The notes: generated by a model not told the origin, from the sequence alone. Shown: positions 28,448-40,619, numbered from the stretch's first letter. The stretch is DNA of 64,000 bases from Gordonia bronchialis DSM 43247 (GCF_000024785.1 NC_013441.1:2914001-2978000); one strand, 5' to 3'. Translations and numbers: made by a program.

Positions 28448-28953
28448 GCGGGCGCGGCCTGGCCGTCGGGCAGTTCGATGTTCTGCAGGCGCACCTGGGA
28501 GCGGGCGAGCAGGCGGCCGTCGTCGTCGGTCATCTCCACGGCCCACAGCTGCTGGCGCCGGCCGCGGTGGATCGGGGTCGACCGCGCGGTCACCGTCCCG
28601 GAGCGGATGGAACGCAGGAAGTCGGTGTTGTTGTTCACGCCGACGGCGGTCCCGCCGATCCCGGACTCCTGCAACCAGAAGTAGCCGCTCATGCTCGCCA
28701 CGCTCTCGGCAACCGCACAGTAGACGCCGCCGTGCACGATGCCGAAGGGCTGATGATGCTTGTCGGCGATCTCCAGGGAAGCCACCAGACCGTCTGCGCC
28801 GACCTCGATGGGCGTCAGGCCGAGTACCGAGTCGAGTCCTCGTCCCAGCGAGGCCCGCACGTCGCGTTCTGTGCTGTCGGTCCCCGCATTGCCGGTCTTC
28901 CCTGCATTCCCGGTCGTGCCTGTGCTGCCGGTCGTCCCTGTGTTGCCAGTCAT
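28444..28953 (-). CDS. PaaI-type thioesterase with a Gly-X-Y repeat at its N-terminus (Rv1847-like)
   Basis: A 169-residue hotdog-fold protein if read from the ATG at 28953. The signature QPFGIVHGGVYCAVAESVAS is near residues 66-85 and the strand GVNNNTDFLRSIRSG follows, as in PaaI/YdiI-type thioesterases. The N-terminus has an eight-unit run of Gly every third residue (Thr, Asn, Lys, Ala between), a collagen-like Gly-X-Y pattern with no known role in this family. Its place beside urease corresponds to mycobacterial Rv1847. A GTG at 28989 would add 12 residues. It is translationally coupled to the aldolase gene. Confidence 0.75.
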   Translation of the reverse strand: MTGNTGTTGSTGTTGNAGKTGNAGTDSTERDVRASLGRGLDSVLGLTPIEVGADGLVASLEIADKHHQPFGIVHGGVYCAVAESVASMSGYFWLQESGIGGTAVGVNNNTDFLRSIRSGTVTARSTPIHRGRRQQLWAVEMTDDDGRLLARSQVRLQNIELPDGQAAPA

Positions 28954-29020
28954 GGCCTCAACACTGACACGACCGTCCCCGTCGGACACCTCGAGGCCCG
29001 GGTGAACACCCCCGAGGAAC

Positions 29021-29059
29021 CGGTAGGCCCCACGTTTCGTTGAAACGTGGGGCCTACCG
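29021..29059. repeat. 18-bp perfect inverted repeat in the divergent thioesterase/blaI region
   Basis: CGGTAGGCCCCACGTTTC (29021-29038) is followed by GTT and the exact reverse complement (29042-29059). It lies 67 bases upstream of the thioesterase start (minus) and 182 bases before blaI (plus). It is not at the 3' end of any gene and has no U-tract, so it is more likely an operator or structured leader than a terminator. Confidence 0.8.
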
Positions 29060-29117
29060 TGGCGTGGACCGGGGGTCTCTGCAGCCCTCAGGACTCTCGC
29101 GCGGTCCGACGTGACTC

Positions 29118-29136
29118 TTAATGTAGGCTACCCTTA
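29118..29136. promoter_or_regulatory. Iron-box-like (or BlaI-operator-like) site
   Basis: TTAATGTAGGCTACCCTTA matches 14 of 19 positions of the IdeR/DtxR consensus (TTAGGTTAGGCTAACCTAA) with a full TAGGCTA core. It also contains GTAG-G-CTAC, which resembles the TGTA/TACA half sites of BlaI operators. It sits in the blaI/thioesterase divergent region. Which regulator binds, if any, is open. Confidence 0.4.
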
Positions 29137-29241
29137 CCAACCTGTCAAGGGCCGCGCGAAGTTCGTGTCGGAGAACCGCTTCGGCGCAGGTGGGACACCG
29201 GTTTGACCGCGAATGCGGCGAGTAGGAGATGCGGCAGTAAA

Positions 29242-29640
29242 ATGCGAAGAATGAATGGTTTGGGCGACCTCGAGCGTGCCGTGATGGACACGTTGTGGAC
29301 CAGTTCCACGCCGCAGACCGTGCGGCAGGTACACGCAACACTCTCGCGTGACCGCTCGCTCGCGTACACCACCGTGATGACAGTGCTGCAGCGGCTCGCC
29401 AAGAAGAACCTGGTCACCCAGATCCGCGACGACCGGGCACACAAGTACGTCCCCACCCATCCCCGCGAAGACCTCGTCGCCAGCCTGATGGTCGACGCCC
29501 TCAGCGAGGCCGACGCCCCGGGTTCGCGTCACGCGGCGCTCGTCTCCTTCGTGGGCCGCGTCGGCGCCGACGAAGCAGCGGCGCTGCGGCATGCGCTCGA
29601 TGAACTCGAAGCGGCGCGCGGGACCCCCGAGTCCGGCTAG
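29242..29640 (+). CDS. blaI: BlaI/MecI family repressor
   Basis: A 132-residue winged-helix repressor. MNGLGDLERAVMDTLW begins the DNA-binding domain and AYTTVMTVLQRLAKKNLV is the recognition helix region; DDRAHKYVP is the wing. The body matches mycobacterial BlaI (Rv1846c) throughout, including SLMVDALSEADAPGSRHAAL. It should bind palindromes upstream of its own operon until released by proteolysis. AGGAGA lies 12 bases before the chosen ATG at 29242; a second ATG at 29251 is also possible. The M56 protease gene follows after 41 bases. Confidence 0.88.
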   Translation: MRRMNGLGDLERAVMDTLWTSSTPQTVRQVHATLSRDRSLAYTTVMTVLQRLAKKNLVTQIRDDRAHKYVPTHPREDLVASLMVDALSEADAPGSRHAALVSFVGRVGADEAAALRHALDELEAARGTPESG

Positions 29641-29681
29641 ATTCACACACACCCCCACAGCCCACCGCAAGGACCGCCCTG

Positions 29682-30632
29682 ATGACAGCCCTGCTCTTCG
29701 GCATCCTGACCGTGGTGCTGGTCGGTCCCGCCCCGGAGGCTCTGTCCCGGGCGCAGTGGCCGATCCGCGCGCCACGGGCAGCGATGACCCTGTGGCAGGC
29801 GATCGCGCTGGCCGCGGTGCTCTCCGCGTTCAGCTGTGGTCTGGCCATCGCGGCCAATCTGCTCGCGCCGGGGCGCGACGGGACACCGACCACCCATCCC
29901 CTCCACGAGATCGAGCGCATCGGCTTGCCACTGTGGTCGGTCTACGTCGGCGTCTTCGCCCTCACCCTTCTCATCGGCGGACGTCTGGTCTTCACCACGA
30001 TCCGCGTCGGACTGCGTACCCGCGCCCGCCGGGCCTCACACCGGCAACTGATCGACATCCTCGACCGCTGCGACCGCAGCGATGCCTCGCATCCCCTGTT
30101 CGCCCGGGATGTCCGGATGATCGACGTGGAACAGCCACTGGCCTACTGTCTACCCGGCCTCCGCCAGCGCGTGGTGGTCTCCGAAGGTGTGGTGCACCGC
30201 CTCACCCGCGACGAACTCATCGCCGTCATCGCCCACGAACGGGCCCACCTGCGGGCGCGGCACGACTTGGTCCTCGAGGCGTTCATCGCGCTTCACGAGG
30301 CGTTTCCGCGCTTCGTCCGCAGCAGCTCGGCGCTCGACGCGGTGGAACTGCTCGTCGAAGCCCTCGCCGACGACCAGGCCGTCCGGGCCACCACGCCGAC
30401 GACACTCGGCCGCGCGCTGGTGGCCTGCGCCGACGCCGTGGCCCCCCGCGGCGCGATGGCCGTCGGCGGTCCGACAACTCTCGCGCGGGTGCACCGCCTC
30501 CGCGACGACCGGTCCACCCGGCTGGTGGCGATCACCGCCTACTGCGGTGCGGCCGCGATCCTCGTGGTCCCCACCCTCGCCGTCGCCATCCCGTGGCTCA
30601 CCGAGCTGAGCCGACTGGTGTCGGCAGCGTGA
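29682..30632 (+). CDS. M56 family membrane metallopeptidase (BlaR/MecR-like, no sensor domain)
   Basis: A 316-residue integral membrane protein. Hydrophobic segments lie near residues 1-17, 37-60, 85-105 and 290-312. The zinc-protease motif HERAH is near residues 184-188 within LIAVIAHERAHLRARHDLV, with the third-ligand region EALADDQAV further on. It corresponds to Rv1845c and lacks the penicillin-binding domain of true BlaR1/MecR1, so how it senses a signal is unknown. It probably relieves repression by the neighbouring BlaI. Confidence 0.82.
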   Translation: MTALLFGILTVVLVGPAPEALSRAQWPIRAPRAAMTLWQAIALAAVLSAFSCGLAIAANLLAPGRDGTPTTHPLHEIERIGLPLWSVYVGVFALTLLIGGRLVFTTIRVGLRTRARRASHRQLIDILDRCDRSDASHPLFARDVRMIDVEQPLAYCLPGLRQRVVVSEGVVHRLTRDELIAVIAHERAHLRARHDLVLEAFIALHEAFPRFVRSSSALDAVELLVEALADDQAVRATTPTTLGRALVACADAVAPRGAMAVGGPTTLARVHRLRDDRSTRLVAITAYCGAAAILVVPTLAVAIPWLTELSRLVSAA

Positions 30633-30725
30633 TCGCCTACCCGGCACGTACGGATGACGCCCGAGCCGAGCGCGCCGTCCGGCCGTCGAGGCGGACTCGA
30701 TCGGCAGTCGATGTGGCCGAGGCAA

Positions 30726-30731
30726 TAGGCT
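30726..30731 (+). promoter_or_regulatory. -10-like hexamer for a probable leaderless gnd transcript
   Basis: TAGGCT is followed by seven bases and then the gnd ATG at 30739, predicting that the mRNA starts at the initiation codon. No Shine-Dalgarno sequence is seen. Confidence 0.4.
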
Positions 30732-30738
30732 TGGTCCC

Positions 30739-33652
<2,914 letters not shown>

Positions 33653-33656
33653 TCGG

Positions 33657-35042
33657 GTGGAGACGCTGCTCCTCGTCGCGAGCCTCATCGGTTTCGTCGC
33701 CCTCACCCTGGGCACCGCCCTGTTCGTGGCGGCCGAGTTCTCGCTGACCGCACTGGAACGTTCGACGATCACCAACGACGTCGAGGCGCGCGGTGATCGT
33801 CGCGCCAAACTGGTGCAGCGCGCGCATTCGACATTGTCCTTCCAACTCTCCGGTGCCCAACTGGGCATCACCATCACCACCCTGATCACCGGTTACATCG
33901 CCGAGCCCGTTCTGGCGCGCATCTTCGGACCGCCGCTACGGTCGGCCGGGCTCGGCGAATCGGCCGCCTCGGTGACCTCCCTCATCCTGGCGCTGGTCAT
34001 CGCGACGTCGTTGTCGATGGTGCTCGGTGAACTGATCCCCAAGAACCTCGCCATCGCCAAACCGCTCGCCGTCGCGCGCGCCACCGCCGGCCCGATGACA
34101 CTGTTCTCCGCGGTGTTCCGGTGGGCGATCAACGGACTCAACGGGTCAGCGAACTGGATTGTGCGACGCCTCGGGATCGAGCCGACCGAGGAACTCGCCT
34201 CGGCCCGCTCACCCGCCGAACTGGTGTCGCTGGTTCGCAATTCGGCCCGGCACGGTTCCCTCGACGAGGACACCGCGACCCTGGTGGACCGATCGCTGAA
34301 GTTCGGCGAGCTGACCGCCGAAGACCTGATGACGCCGCGCGTGACCGTCGACTGCCTCGATCGCGACGACACCGTCCGCGACCTCGTCATGGCGTCCTCC
34401 CGTACCGGGCACTCGCGTTTCCCGGTGGTGGTGGACGGATCGCTCGACGACCTGGTCGGGGTGGTCCACATCAAACAGGCCTTCACCGTCCCGCCCGAAC
34501 GGCAGGCGAGCACACCGCTGGCCTCGATCGCCCGGACGGTTCCCCGCGTGCCGACCAGCCTCGACGGCGACGCGTTGATGGAGCAGATCCGCGCCGACGG
34601 CATGGAGGTTTGCGTCGTCATCGACGAATACGGCGGAACCGCGGGCATCGTGACGACCGAGGATCTCATCGAGGAGATCCTCGGTGACGTCACCGACGAA
34701 CACGACGACGAACGGGCCGATGTCGCCGAAGACGGCGACGGCTACCTCTGCGCGGGTCTGTTGCGCATCGACGAGGTCTACGAGGCCACTGGCTACCGCG
34801 CTCCCGACGGCCCCTACGACACGCTCGGTGGGCTGATCATGTTCTGTCTCGGCCGCATTCCCGTGGTCGGTGACACCGTCGAACTCCCGACGTTCACGCT
34901 CTCCGTCGACGACGAGGACGAACCGGAGATGCCGCCGTCACCGGAATCCGACGTCGCCTGGCAGGCGAGGGTGACACAGATGGACGGCCGACGCGTCGAC
35001 GTGGTGTCGATGCGCCCGATCCCGGAGGACCGCCGTGGATGA
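33657..35042 (+). CDS. CNNM/HlyC-type membrane protein with CBS pair and CorC_HlyC domain
   Basis: A 461-residue protein from the GTG at 33657. Residues ~1-190 are a DUF21 membrane domain with the marker GAQLGITITTLITGYIAEP and LGELIPKNLAIAK; a CBS pair follows (MTPRVTVDCLDRDDTVRDL to EEILGDVTDE), then a C-terminal CorC_HlyC module near 380-440. CNNM-type proteins are linked to Mg/other cation transport, which would be at the cell membrane. It matches Rv1842c in the gnd1-guaB1 neighbourhood and overlaps the next gene by eight bases. Confidence 0.85.
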   Translation: METLLLVASLIGFVALTLGTALFVAAEFSLTALERSTITNDVEARGDRRAKLVQRAHSTLSFQLSGAQLGITITTLITGYIAEPVLARIFGPPLRSAGLGESAASVTSLILALVIATSLSMVLGELIPKNLAIAKPLAVARATAGPMTLFSAVFRWAINGLNGSANWIVRRLGIEPTEELASARSPAELVSLVRNSARHGSLDEDTATLVDRSLKFGELTAEDLMTPRVTVDCLDRDDTVRDLVMASSRTGHSRFPVVVDGSLDDLVGVVHIKQAFTVPPERQASTPLASIARTVPRVPTSLDGDALMEQIRADGMEVCVVIDEYGGTAGIVTTEDLIEEILGDVTDEHDDERADVAEDGDGYLCAGLLRIDEVYEATGYRAPDGPYDTLGGLIMFCLGRIPVVGDTVELPTFTLSVDDEDEPEMPPSPESDVAWQARVTQMDGRRVDVVSMRPIPEDRRG

Positions 35043-36111
35043 CCTGTGGGCCGTCGTGCTGGCGGTGTTCCTGTTGGCCGGCAACGCCTTCTTCGTCGGC
35101 GCCGAGTTCTCGCTGATCTCCGCGCGCCGGGATCGACTCGAGGCGCTCGAGCAGAGCGGGAAGAAGCGGGCGCGCACCGTCATCCGGGCCGGTGAACGAC
35201 TGTCGCTGATGCTGGCCGGAGCCCAGCTCGGTATCACCATCTGCTCGATCCTGCTCGGACGCGTGGGCGAACCGGCCGTCGCCCACCTGATCGAGGCGCC
35301 GTTGGATCTGGTGGCGGTACCCGATGCGCTGTTGCATCCTATCTCCTTTGCCATCGCGTTGGCCCTCGTCGTGGTGTTGCACATCCTGATCGGCGAGATG
35401 GTGCCGAAGAACATCGCGCTGGCCGGCCCGGAGACCGCCGCGATGCTGCTGGTGCCCGTGCATCTGGCGTTCATCCGGCTGACCCGGCCCCTCATCGGCT
35501 TCTACAACTGGCTGGCCAACATCTCGTTGCGCGCGATGCGGGTAGAGCCCAAGGACGAATTGACCTCGACCGTCTCCCCGGGTGAACTCGCCCAGATGCT
35601 CAGCGAGTCCAAGCAGGAGGGGCTCATCGACGCCGAGGAACACGAACGGCTCACGCGGACCCTGCAGTCGGTCAACCGCACCGTCGATGAGGTGATGATC
35701 CCGCTGGACCGGATGCGCAGTGTGGCCGTCGAGGTCGACGCGGAGACCGGTGGTGCCGGTCCCACGCTCGGCGCGGTGGAACGCGCGGTGACCGACACCG
35801 GCTTCTCCCGCTTCCCGGTGCGCGGTCCCGACGGGACGTTCACCGGTTACCTGCATCTGAAAGACGTGCTCGACGAGATCCTGGACGAACGCATCGGTCC
35901 CGACACGATCATCGGCATCGACAAGATCCGTCCGCTACCGGTGATCGCCTCGACCACCGAACTCGATGAGGCGACCGGCGCGTTGCGTCGGACGAGTTCG
36001 CATCTCGGTGCCGTCGTCGACGAGAACGGCCGAACGGTCGGGGTGGTGGCGCTCGCCGACCTTGTCGAAGAGTTCGTCGGCAACGTCCGCGACGAGACCC
36101 ACCGCGTCTGA
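35035..36111 (+). CDS. CNNM-type membrane protein with CBS pair, no CorC_HlyC domain
   Basis: A 358-residue relative of the preceding gene. The DUF21 domain contains GAQLGITICSILLGRVGEP and GEMVPKNIALAGPE, then a CBS pair ending VVALADLVEEFVGNVRDE. It stops after the second CBS domain, so it lacks the C-terminal CorC_HlyC module of its partner. The two probably form a heteromeric or paired cation-handling system at the membrane (inference). The GTG start has GGAGGA six bases upstream and overlaps the stop of the previous gene. It matches Rv1841c. Confidence 0.85.
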   Translation: MDDLWAVVLAVFLLAGNAFFVGAEFSLISARRDRLEALEQSGKKRARTVIRAGERLSLMLAGAQLGITICSILLGRVGEPAVAHLIEAPLDLVAVPDALLHPISFAIALALVVVLHILIGEMVPKNIALAGPETAAMLLVPVHLAFIRLTRPLIGFYNWLANISLRAMRVEPKDELTSTVSPGELAQMLSESKQEGLIDAEEHERLTRTLQSVNRTVDEVMIPLDRMRSVAVEVDAETGGAGPTLGAVERAVTDTGFSRFPVRGPDGTFTGYLHLKDVLDEILDERIGPDTIIGIDKIRPLPVIASTTELDEATGALRRTSSHLGAVVDENGRTVGVVALADLVEEFVGNVRDETHRV

Positions 36112-36998
36112 TGAGTGCGTCGGTCCGGACCGTTCTGACGCCGGCGCAGTGGCGTGATCGGCGAGACGCCCACCTCGCACGCGTCGACGAACTGATCGGC
36201 CCCTATCTGCAGGCGCGTCGGCGTGGGGTGAAGCACCCCGTCCTCGACTTCCTGTTCACCTACTATTCCTCGCGGCCCGCCGACATCCGTCGCTGGCATC
36301 CGGGGTTCGGCACGATCCTCGAGGACGCCGACGAGTACGCCGGCCTGCGCGGATACCGTCGGGTCGACGCAGGTGTCACCGCCGATCCTGCCCATCTGGC
36401 CGATCGCGCACAGACCCTCGATTCGGTCGCCGGACTGCTGGAGGTCACCGCTGCCCGCGAACCGCGGTTCGGCTGCTTCGGGCTGCACGAGTGGGCGATG
36501 GTCTACCGGACCCGCGACATCCGTCACGCGTTGCCGCTGCGGCTGGGCTCCGACGGCACCGACGCGGTGGTGGAGTCGATGCCGCTGCGCTGCACCCACT
36601 TCGACGCCTTCCGGTTCTTCACCGAACCCGCTCGGCCGCGCAACGCGACGACGCTGAGCCGGGCCACCCAGCGCGACCACGAACAACCGGGCTGTCTGCA
36701 CGCGACAATGGACCTCTACCGCGCCTGCATCTCGCTGCGGCCGCTGTTGCCCTCGGAGGTGACCTTCGCGGCCTTCGAGATCGCGCTGAGCGCTCGTGAA
36801 CTCGACATGCGGGCCAGTCCCTACGACCTGACCTCGCTCGGCTATCGGCCGGTGGCGATCGAGACCCCGGCGGGCCGGGCTGCCTATGTGCGCGAGCAGA
36901 CGGCGATCGCCGGGCGCGGCGCGGCCGTCCGCGCCGAGATCCTCGAGCAGTGCCGTGCCTTGCAGGAGGCCAGGAACTCTGTTGCACCCCCGGAGTAG
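36111..36998 (+). CDS. Putative 3-methyladenine DNA glycosylase (actinobacterial family)
   Basis: A 295-residue protein of a family usually labelled 3-methyladenine DNA glycosylase in Actinobacteria. Typical are the entry LTPAQWRDRRDAHLARVDELI, the block KHPVLDFLFTYYSSRPADIRRWHPG, and FGCFGLHEWAMVYR. I see no helix-hairpin-helix glycosylase motif, so the enzymatic label is by family name only. The ATG overlaps the stop of the CBS gene as TGATG, so it is read in the same operon. Confidence 0.6.
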   Translation: MSASVRTVLTPAQWRDRRDAHLARVDELIGPYLQARRRGVKHPVLDFLFTYYSSRPADIRRWHPGFGTILEDADEYAGLRGYRRVDAGVTADPAHLADRAQTLDSVAGLLEVTAAREPRFGCFGLHEWAMVYRTRDIRHALPLRLGSDGTDAVVESMPLRCTHFDAFRFFTEPARPRNATTLSRATQRDHEQPGCLHATMDLYRACISLRPLLPSEVTFAAFEIALSARELDMRASPYDLTSLGYRPVAIETPAGRAAYVREQTAIAGRGAAVRAEILEQCRALQEARNSVAPPE

Positions 36999-37133
36999 GG
37001 TTTCGAGGTGTCCACGATCACGGCGACGGGAGCCATCGGCGCAGGTCACCTATCCGGTAAGCCAGGTGAAGGCGCCCGTTACCGGCGAGTAGCATGAACA
37101 CGATCGAATACGTCCGACGCTAGAAAGGCTGAC

Positions 37134-39308
37134 ATGTCCGACCGGATCACTGTCGACGGTTTGCAGGTCTCTTCCGTCCTCTACGACTTCATCAACAACG
37201 AGGCTCTGCCGGGGACCGGGGTCGACAAGGACGCGTTCTGGTCGGGTGCGGCCGCCGTGATCGCCGACCTCGCGCCCCGCAACCGGGACCTGCTGGCCGT
37301 TCGTGACGATCTGCAGGCCAAGATCGACCAGTGGCACCGGGACCACAGGGGCGAGCTCGACTTCGACGCCTACAAGGCGTTCCTGACCGAGATCGGCTAC
37401 CTCGTCGACGTGCCCGCCGACTTCCAGATCGGCACCGACAACGTGGATCGCGAGATCAGCGAGACCGCGGGACCGCAGCTGGTGGTGCCGATCCTCAATG
37501 CGCGTTTCGCACTCAACGCCTCCAACGCCCGCTGGGGTTCGCTCTACGACGCGCTGTACGGCACCGACGTGATCCCGGAGACCGACGGCGCCGAGAAGGG
37601 CAGCTCGTACAACAAGGTGCGCGGCGACAAGGTGATCGCCTACGCCAAGGACTTCCTGGACAAGGCCGTGCCGCTCGAGCAGTGCAGCTACACCGATGTG
37701 ACCAAGCTGGCCGTCGTCGACGGCGCCCTGCAGGTCACCCTGGACGATGGCACCACCTCTACGCTTGCCGATCCGTCCGCCTTCGCCGGTTACCGCGGTG
37801 AGCCGGACTCTCCGTCGTCGATCCTGTTGCGCCACAACGGCCTCTATCTCGACATCGAGATCGACCCGTCGTCGCCGATCGGGCAGACCGACCCAGCCGG
37901 CATCAAGGATGTCGTCATGGAGTCGGCGATCACCACGATCATGGACTTCGAGGACTCGGTCGCCGCGGTCGACGCCGACGACAAGGTGCTCGGCTACCGC
38001 AACTGGCTGGGCCTCAACAAGGGCGACCTGTCCGAGGAGGTCACCAAGGGCGGCAAGACCTTCACGCGCGTGCTCAACGGCAACCGCGAGTACACCGCAC
38101 CCGACGGCACCGGCTTCGATCTACACGGCCGGTCGTTGCTGTTCGTGCGCAACGTCGGTCACCTGATGACCAACGACGCGATCCTCGACGCCGACGGCAA
38201 CGAGGTGCCCGAGGGCATCCTGGATGCGCTGTTCACCTCGCTGATCGGCATGCACGGCCTCACCACCGATGCCGGCGTGCAGAATTCGCGTACCGGCTCG
38301 ATCTACATCGTCAAGCCCAAGATGCACGGCCCCGACGAGGTTGCCTTCACCGTCGACCTCTTCGGTCGGGTGGAGAAGGTGCTCGGCCTGCCGGAGAACA
38401 CCCTCAAGGTCGGCATCATGGACGAGGAGCGCCGCACCACGGTGAACCTCAAGGCCTGCATCAAGGCCGCACAGGACCGCGTGGTGTTCATCAACACCGG
38501 CTTCCTGGACCGCACCGGCGACGAGATCCACACCTCGATGGAGGCCGGCGCGATGATCCGCAAGGGCGAGATGAAGAAGCAGAAGTGGATCCAGGCCTAC
38601 GAGGACTTCAACGTCGACACCGGTCTGGCGGCCGGACTGCAGCACAAGGCGCAGATCGGTAAGGGCATGTGGGCGATGACCGACCTGATGGCCGACATGG
38701 TGGAACAGAAGATCGCCCAGCCCAAGGCCGGCGCGACCACCGCCTGGGTGCCGTCACCGACCGGTGCGACCCTGCACGCCATGCACTACCACCTCGTCGA
38801 CGTCTTCGAACGGCAGGACGAGATCGCCAAACGTGATCCGGCCTCGGTCGACGACATCCTGACCATCCCCCTAGCACCACGCACCGATTGGAGCGACGAG
38901 GAGAAGAAGGAAGAACTCGACAACAACTGCCAGTCGATCCTCGGCTACGTGGTGCGGTGGGTCGACCAGGGTGTCGGCTGCTCCAAGGTTCCCGACATCC
39001 ATGACGTCGCGCTGATGGAGGACCGCGCCACGCTGCGCATCTCCAGCCAATTGCTGGCGAACTGGATTCACCACGACATCGTCAGCGCCGACGACGTGGT
39101 CGCCGCGCTCGAGCGGATGGCGCCGGTGGTCGACCGCCAGAACGAGGGCGACCCGGCCTACCGGCCGATGGCCCCCGACTTCGATGCCAGCATCGCCTTC
39201 CAGGCCGCCAAGGAGCTGATCCTCGAGGGAGCCAAGCAGCCCAGCGGCTACACCGAGCCGATTCTGCATCGCCGTCGCCGCGAGGTGAAGGCCGCCGCAT
39301 CGGCCTGA
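37134..39308 (+). CDS. glcB: Malate synthase G
   Basis: A 724-residue enzyme that condenses glyoxylate with acetyl-CoA to malate, in the glyoxylate shunt. Active-site regions seen are [20 protein letters not shown] (Mg ligand Glu/Asp), the catalytic loop [35 protein letters not shown], and the C-terminal lobe [19 protein letters not shown] with the catalytic Asp. The chosen ATG has AGAAAGG upstream. It corresponds to Rv1837c. The 135 bases upstream hold no gene. A strong hairpin follows the stop. Confidence 0.96.
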   Translation: MSDRITVDGLQVSSVLYDFINNEALPGTGVDKDAFWSGAAAVIADLAPRNRDLLAVRDDLQAKIDQWHRDHRGELDFDAYKAFLTEIGYLVDVPADFQIGTDNVDREISETAGPQLVVPILNARFALNASNARWGSLYDALYGTDVIPETDGAEKGSSYNKVRGDKVIAYAKDFLDKAVPLEQCSYTDVTKLAVVDGALQVTLDDGTTSTLADPSAFAGYRGEPDSPSSILLRHNGLYLDIEIDPSSPIGQTDPAGIKDVVMESAITTIMDFEDSVAAVDADDKVLGYRNWLGLNKGDLSEEVTKGGKTFTRVLNGNREYTAPDGTGFDLHGRSLLFVRNVGHLMTNDAILDADGNEVPEGILDALFTSLIGMHGLTTDAGVQNSRTGSIYIVKPKMHGPDEVAFTVDLFGRVEKVLGLPENTLKVGIMDEERRTTVNLKACIKAAQDRVVFINTGFLDRTGDEIHTSMEAGAMIRKGEMKKQKWIQAYEDFNVDTGLAAGLQHKAQIGKGMWAMTDLMADMVEQKIAQPKAGATTAWVPSPTGATLHAMHYHLVDVFERQDEIAKRDPASVDDILTIPLAPRTDWSDEEKKEELDNNCQSILGYVVRWVDQGVGCSKVPDIHDVALMEDRATLRISSQLLANWIHHDIVSADDVVAALERMAPVVDRQNEGDPAYRPMAPDFDASIAFQAAKELILEGAKQPSGYTEPILHRRRREVKAAASA

Positions 39309-39344
39309 TCAGCCTCCGGTAGCGCAGCGCACCGGTCCCGTGAC

Positions 39345-39388
39345 GCCCCGGCGCCCGACCGCCTTACCCCGCGGTCGGGCGCCGGGGC
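39345..39388 (+). terminator. Strong hairpin after glcB
   Basis: An 18-bp perfect stem (39345-39362 with 39371-39388) and an eight-base loop, 36 bases after the glcB stop. It is GC-rich and lacks a U-tract, the usual form in these bacteria, and separates glcB from the next gene. Confidence 0.75.
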
Positions 39389-39434
39389 GGTATCGTCAGA
39401 CCCTGGCAGCACGCACGCACGGAGGGCATCCACC

Positions 39435-40619
39435 TTGGCGCATCATCGGAGTACCGGCAGCGGGGGCGGGATCCGGGGTCGAGGTGTCAGCAGAGGCCTG
39501 ATCTTCGCGATGCTCTCGATCATCCTCGTCGGCGCCGTCATCGTGACGTGGCAGCACCTCGGCGATCTCATCGACCGCAAGGCCGACGAGGACGCCGCCG
39601 CCTGCGTCGAGGGCCGCCAGGACGTCACGATCCGCGCCGACGCCGATCTCGCCGCCGGGTTGACCGCGATCGCGGAGAACTTCGCGAAGACCTCCCCGGT
39701 GGTTCGCGACCACTGCGTGAGCATCACCATCCGCCCGGACGCCGACGCCAAGATCACCGCCGACGCACTGGCCGGCACCTGGGACGACGCGTCGATGGGC
39801 ACGTACCCGGCGGCCTGGATCCCGCAGTCATCGGTGTGGGCGGCGGAACTCGCGACCCGCAAACCGGATGCCGTGGAGGGTTCGCCGCGTTCGCTGGTGA
39901 CCTCACCGGTGGTCCTGGCCGTCTCCCCCGAGTTCAACCAGACGCTCGGTGGAAACCTCGACTGGTCGCAGCTGCCCACCCTGCAGCGCCGTGATGCCAG
40001 CCTCGCCGATGTCGGCCTGAGCGGCTGGGGGTCGTTGCGGATGGCGATGCCGACCGGCCAGCAGGCGGATGCGAGTGCACTGGCCGCCCAGGCGGTGGCG
40101 GCCCAGGTGATGCGCACAACCGGTGTCCTGACGACCCAGGACGCGTCGTCGCAGCGCGTCACGTCGAGCGTCGAGGCACTGCTGCAGGGCGCACCGCAGC
40201 CACCCGACGGCACCCCGGCGGGTGCCGCGAAGGTGATCGCCGACGGTGCCGACGACGCTGCGTCGACGAGTATCCATTCCGTCCCGATCACCGAGCAGAA
40301 GCTGTTCCAGATCACCCGCCAGGACACCACGGCCCGCGTCGTCGAACTCCTGCCCACCGGCCCCACGCCGATCGCCGACTACCCGGTGGTCCGGCTGGCC
40401 GGCGATCGGGTGTCCGATGTCGCGACCGACACCGTCGCCGAGTTCGTCGCCTTCGCCGCTCAGCCCGACCAGCTCCGCCTGCTGACCGAACTCGGCTTCC
40501 GTGGTGACGCCCCGATGCCGCCCGCCACCGCATCGGTCACCTTCCCGCGTACCCCGGACCCGATGCCGAAGCCGGAGAACGGCGCGATCGTCGCGATCAA
40601 CAAGCTCGTCTACCGCTGA
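39435..40619 (+). CDS. Membrane-anchored substrate-binding-like protein (Rv1836c-related, short)
   Basis: A 394-residue protein with a TTG start that has GGAGGG eight bases upstream. A basic, Gly-rich head is followed by one membrane helix (GLIFAMLSIILVGAVIVTW, ~21-39), and an outer region with one early Cys pair (AACVEGRQDV ... RDHCVSITI) and a repeating two-lobe look (ETSPV... SPVVLAVSPEFNQTL... VVRLAGDRV) typical of solute-binding or Rv1836c-type proteins. Mycobacterial Rv1836c, which also neighbours glcB, is longer with a C-terminal von Willebrand A domain; that part is missing here. Function unknown. Confidence 0.6.
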   Translation: MAHHRSTGSGGGIRGRGVSRGLIFAMLSIILVGAVIVTWQHLGDLIDRKADEDAAACVEGRQDVTIRADADLAAGLTAIAENFAKTSPVVRDHCVSITIRPDADAKITADALAGTWDDASMGTYPAAWIPQSSVWAAELATRKPDAVEGSPRSLVTSPVVLAVSPEFNQTLGGNLDWSQLPTLQRRDASLADVGLSGWGSLRMAMPTGQQADASALAAQAVAAQVMRTTGVLTTQDASSQRVTSSVEALLQGAPQPPDGTPAGAAKVIADGADDAASTSIHSVPITEQKLFQITRQDTTARVVELLPTGPTPIADYPVVRLAGDRVSDVATDTVAEFVAFAAQPDQLRLLTELGFRGDAPMPPATASVTFPRTPDPMPKPENGAIVAINKLVYR

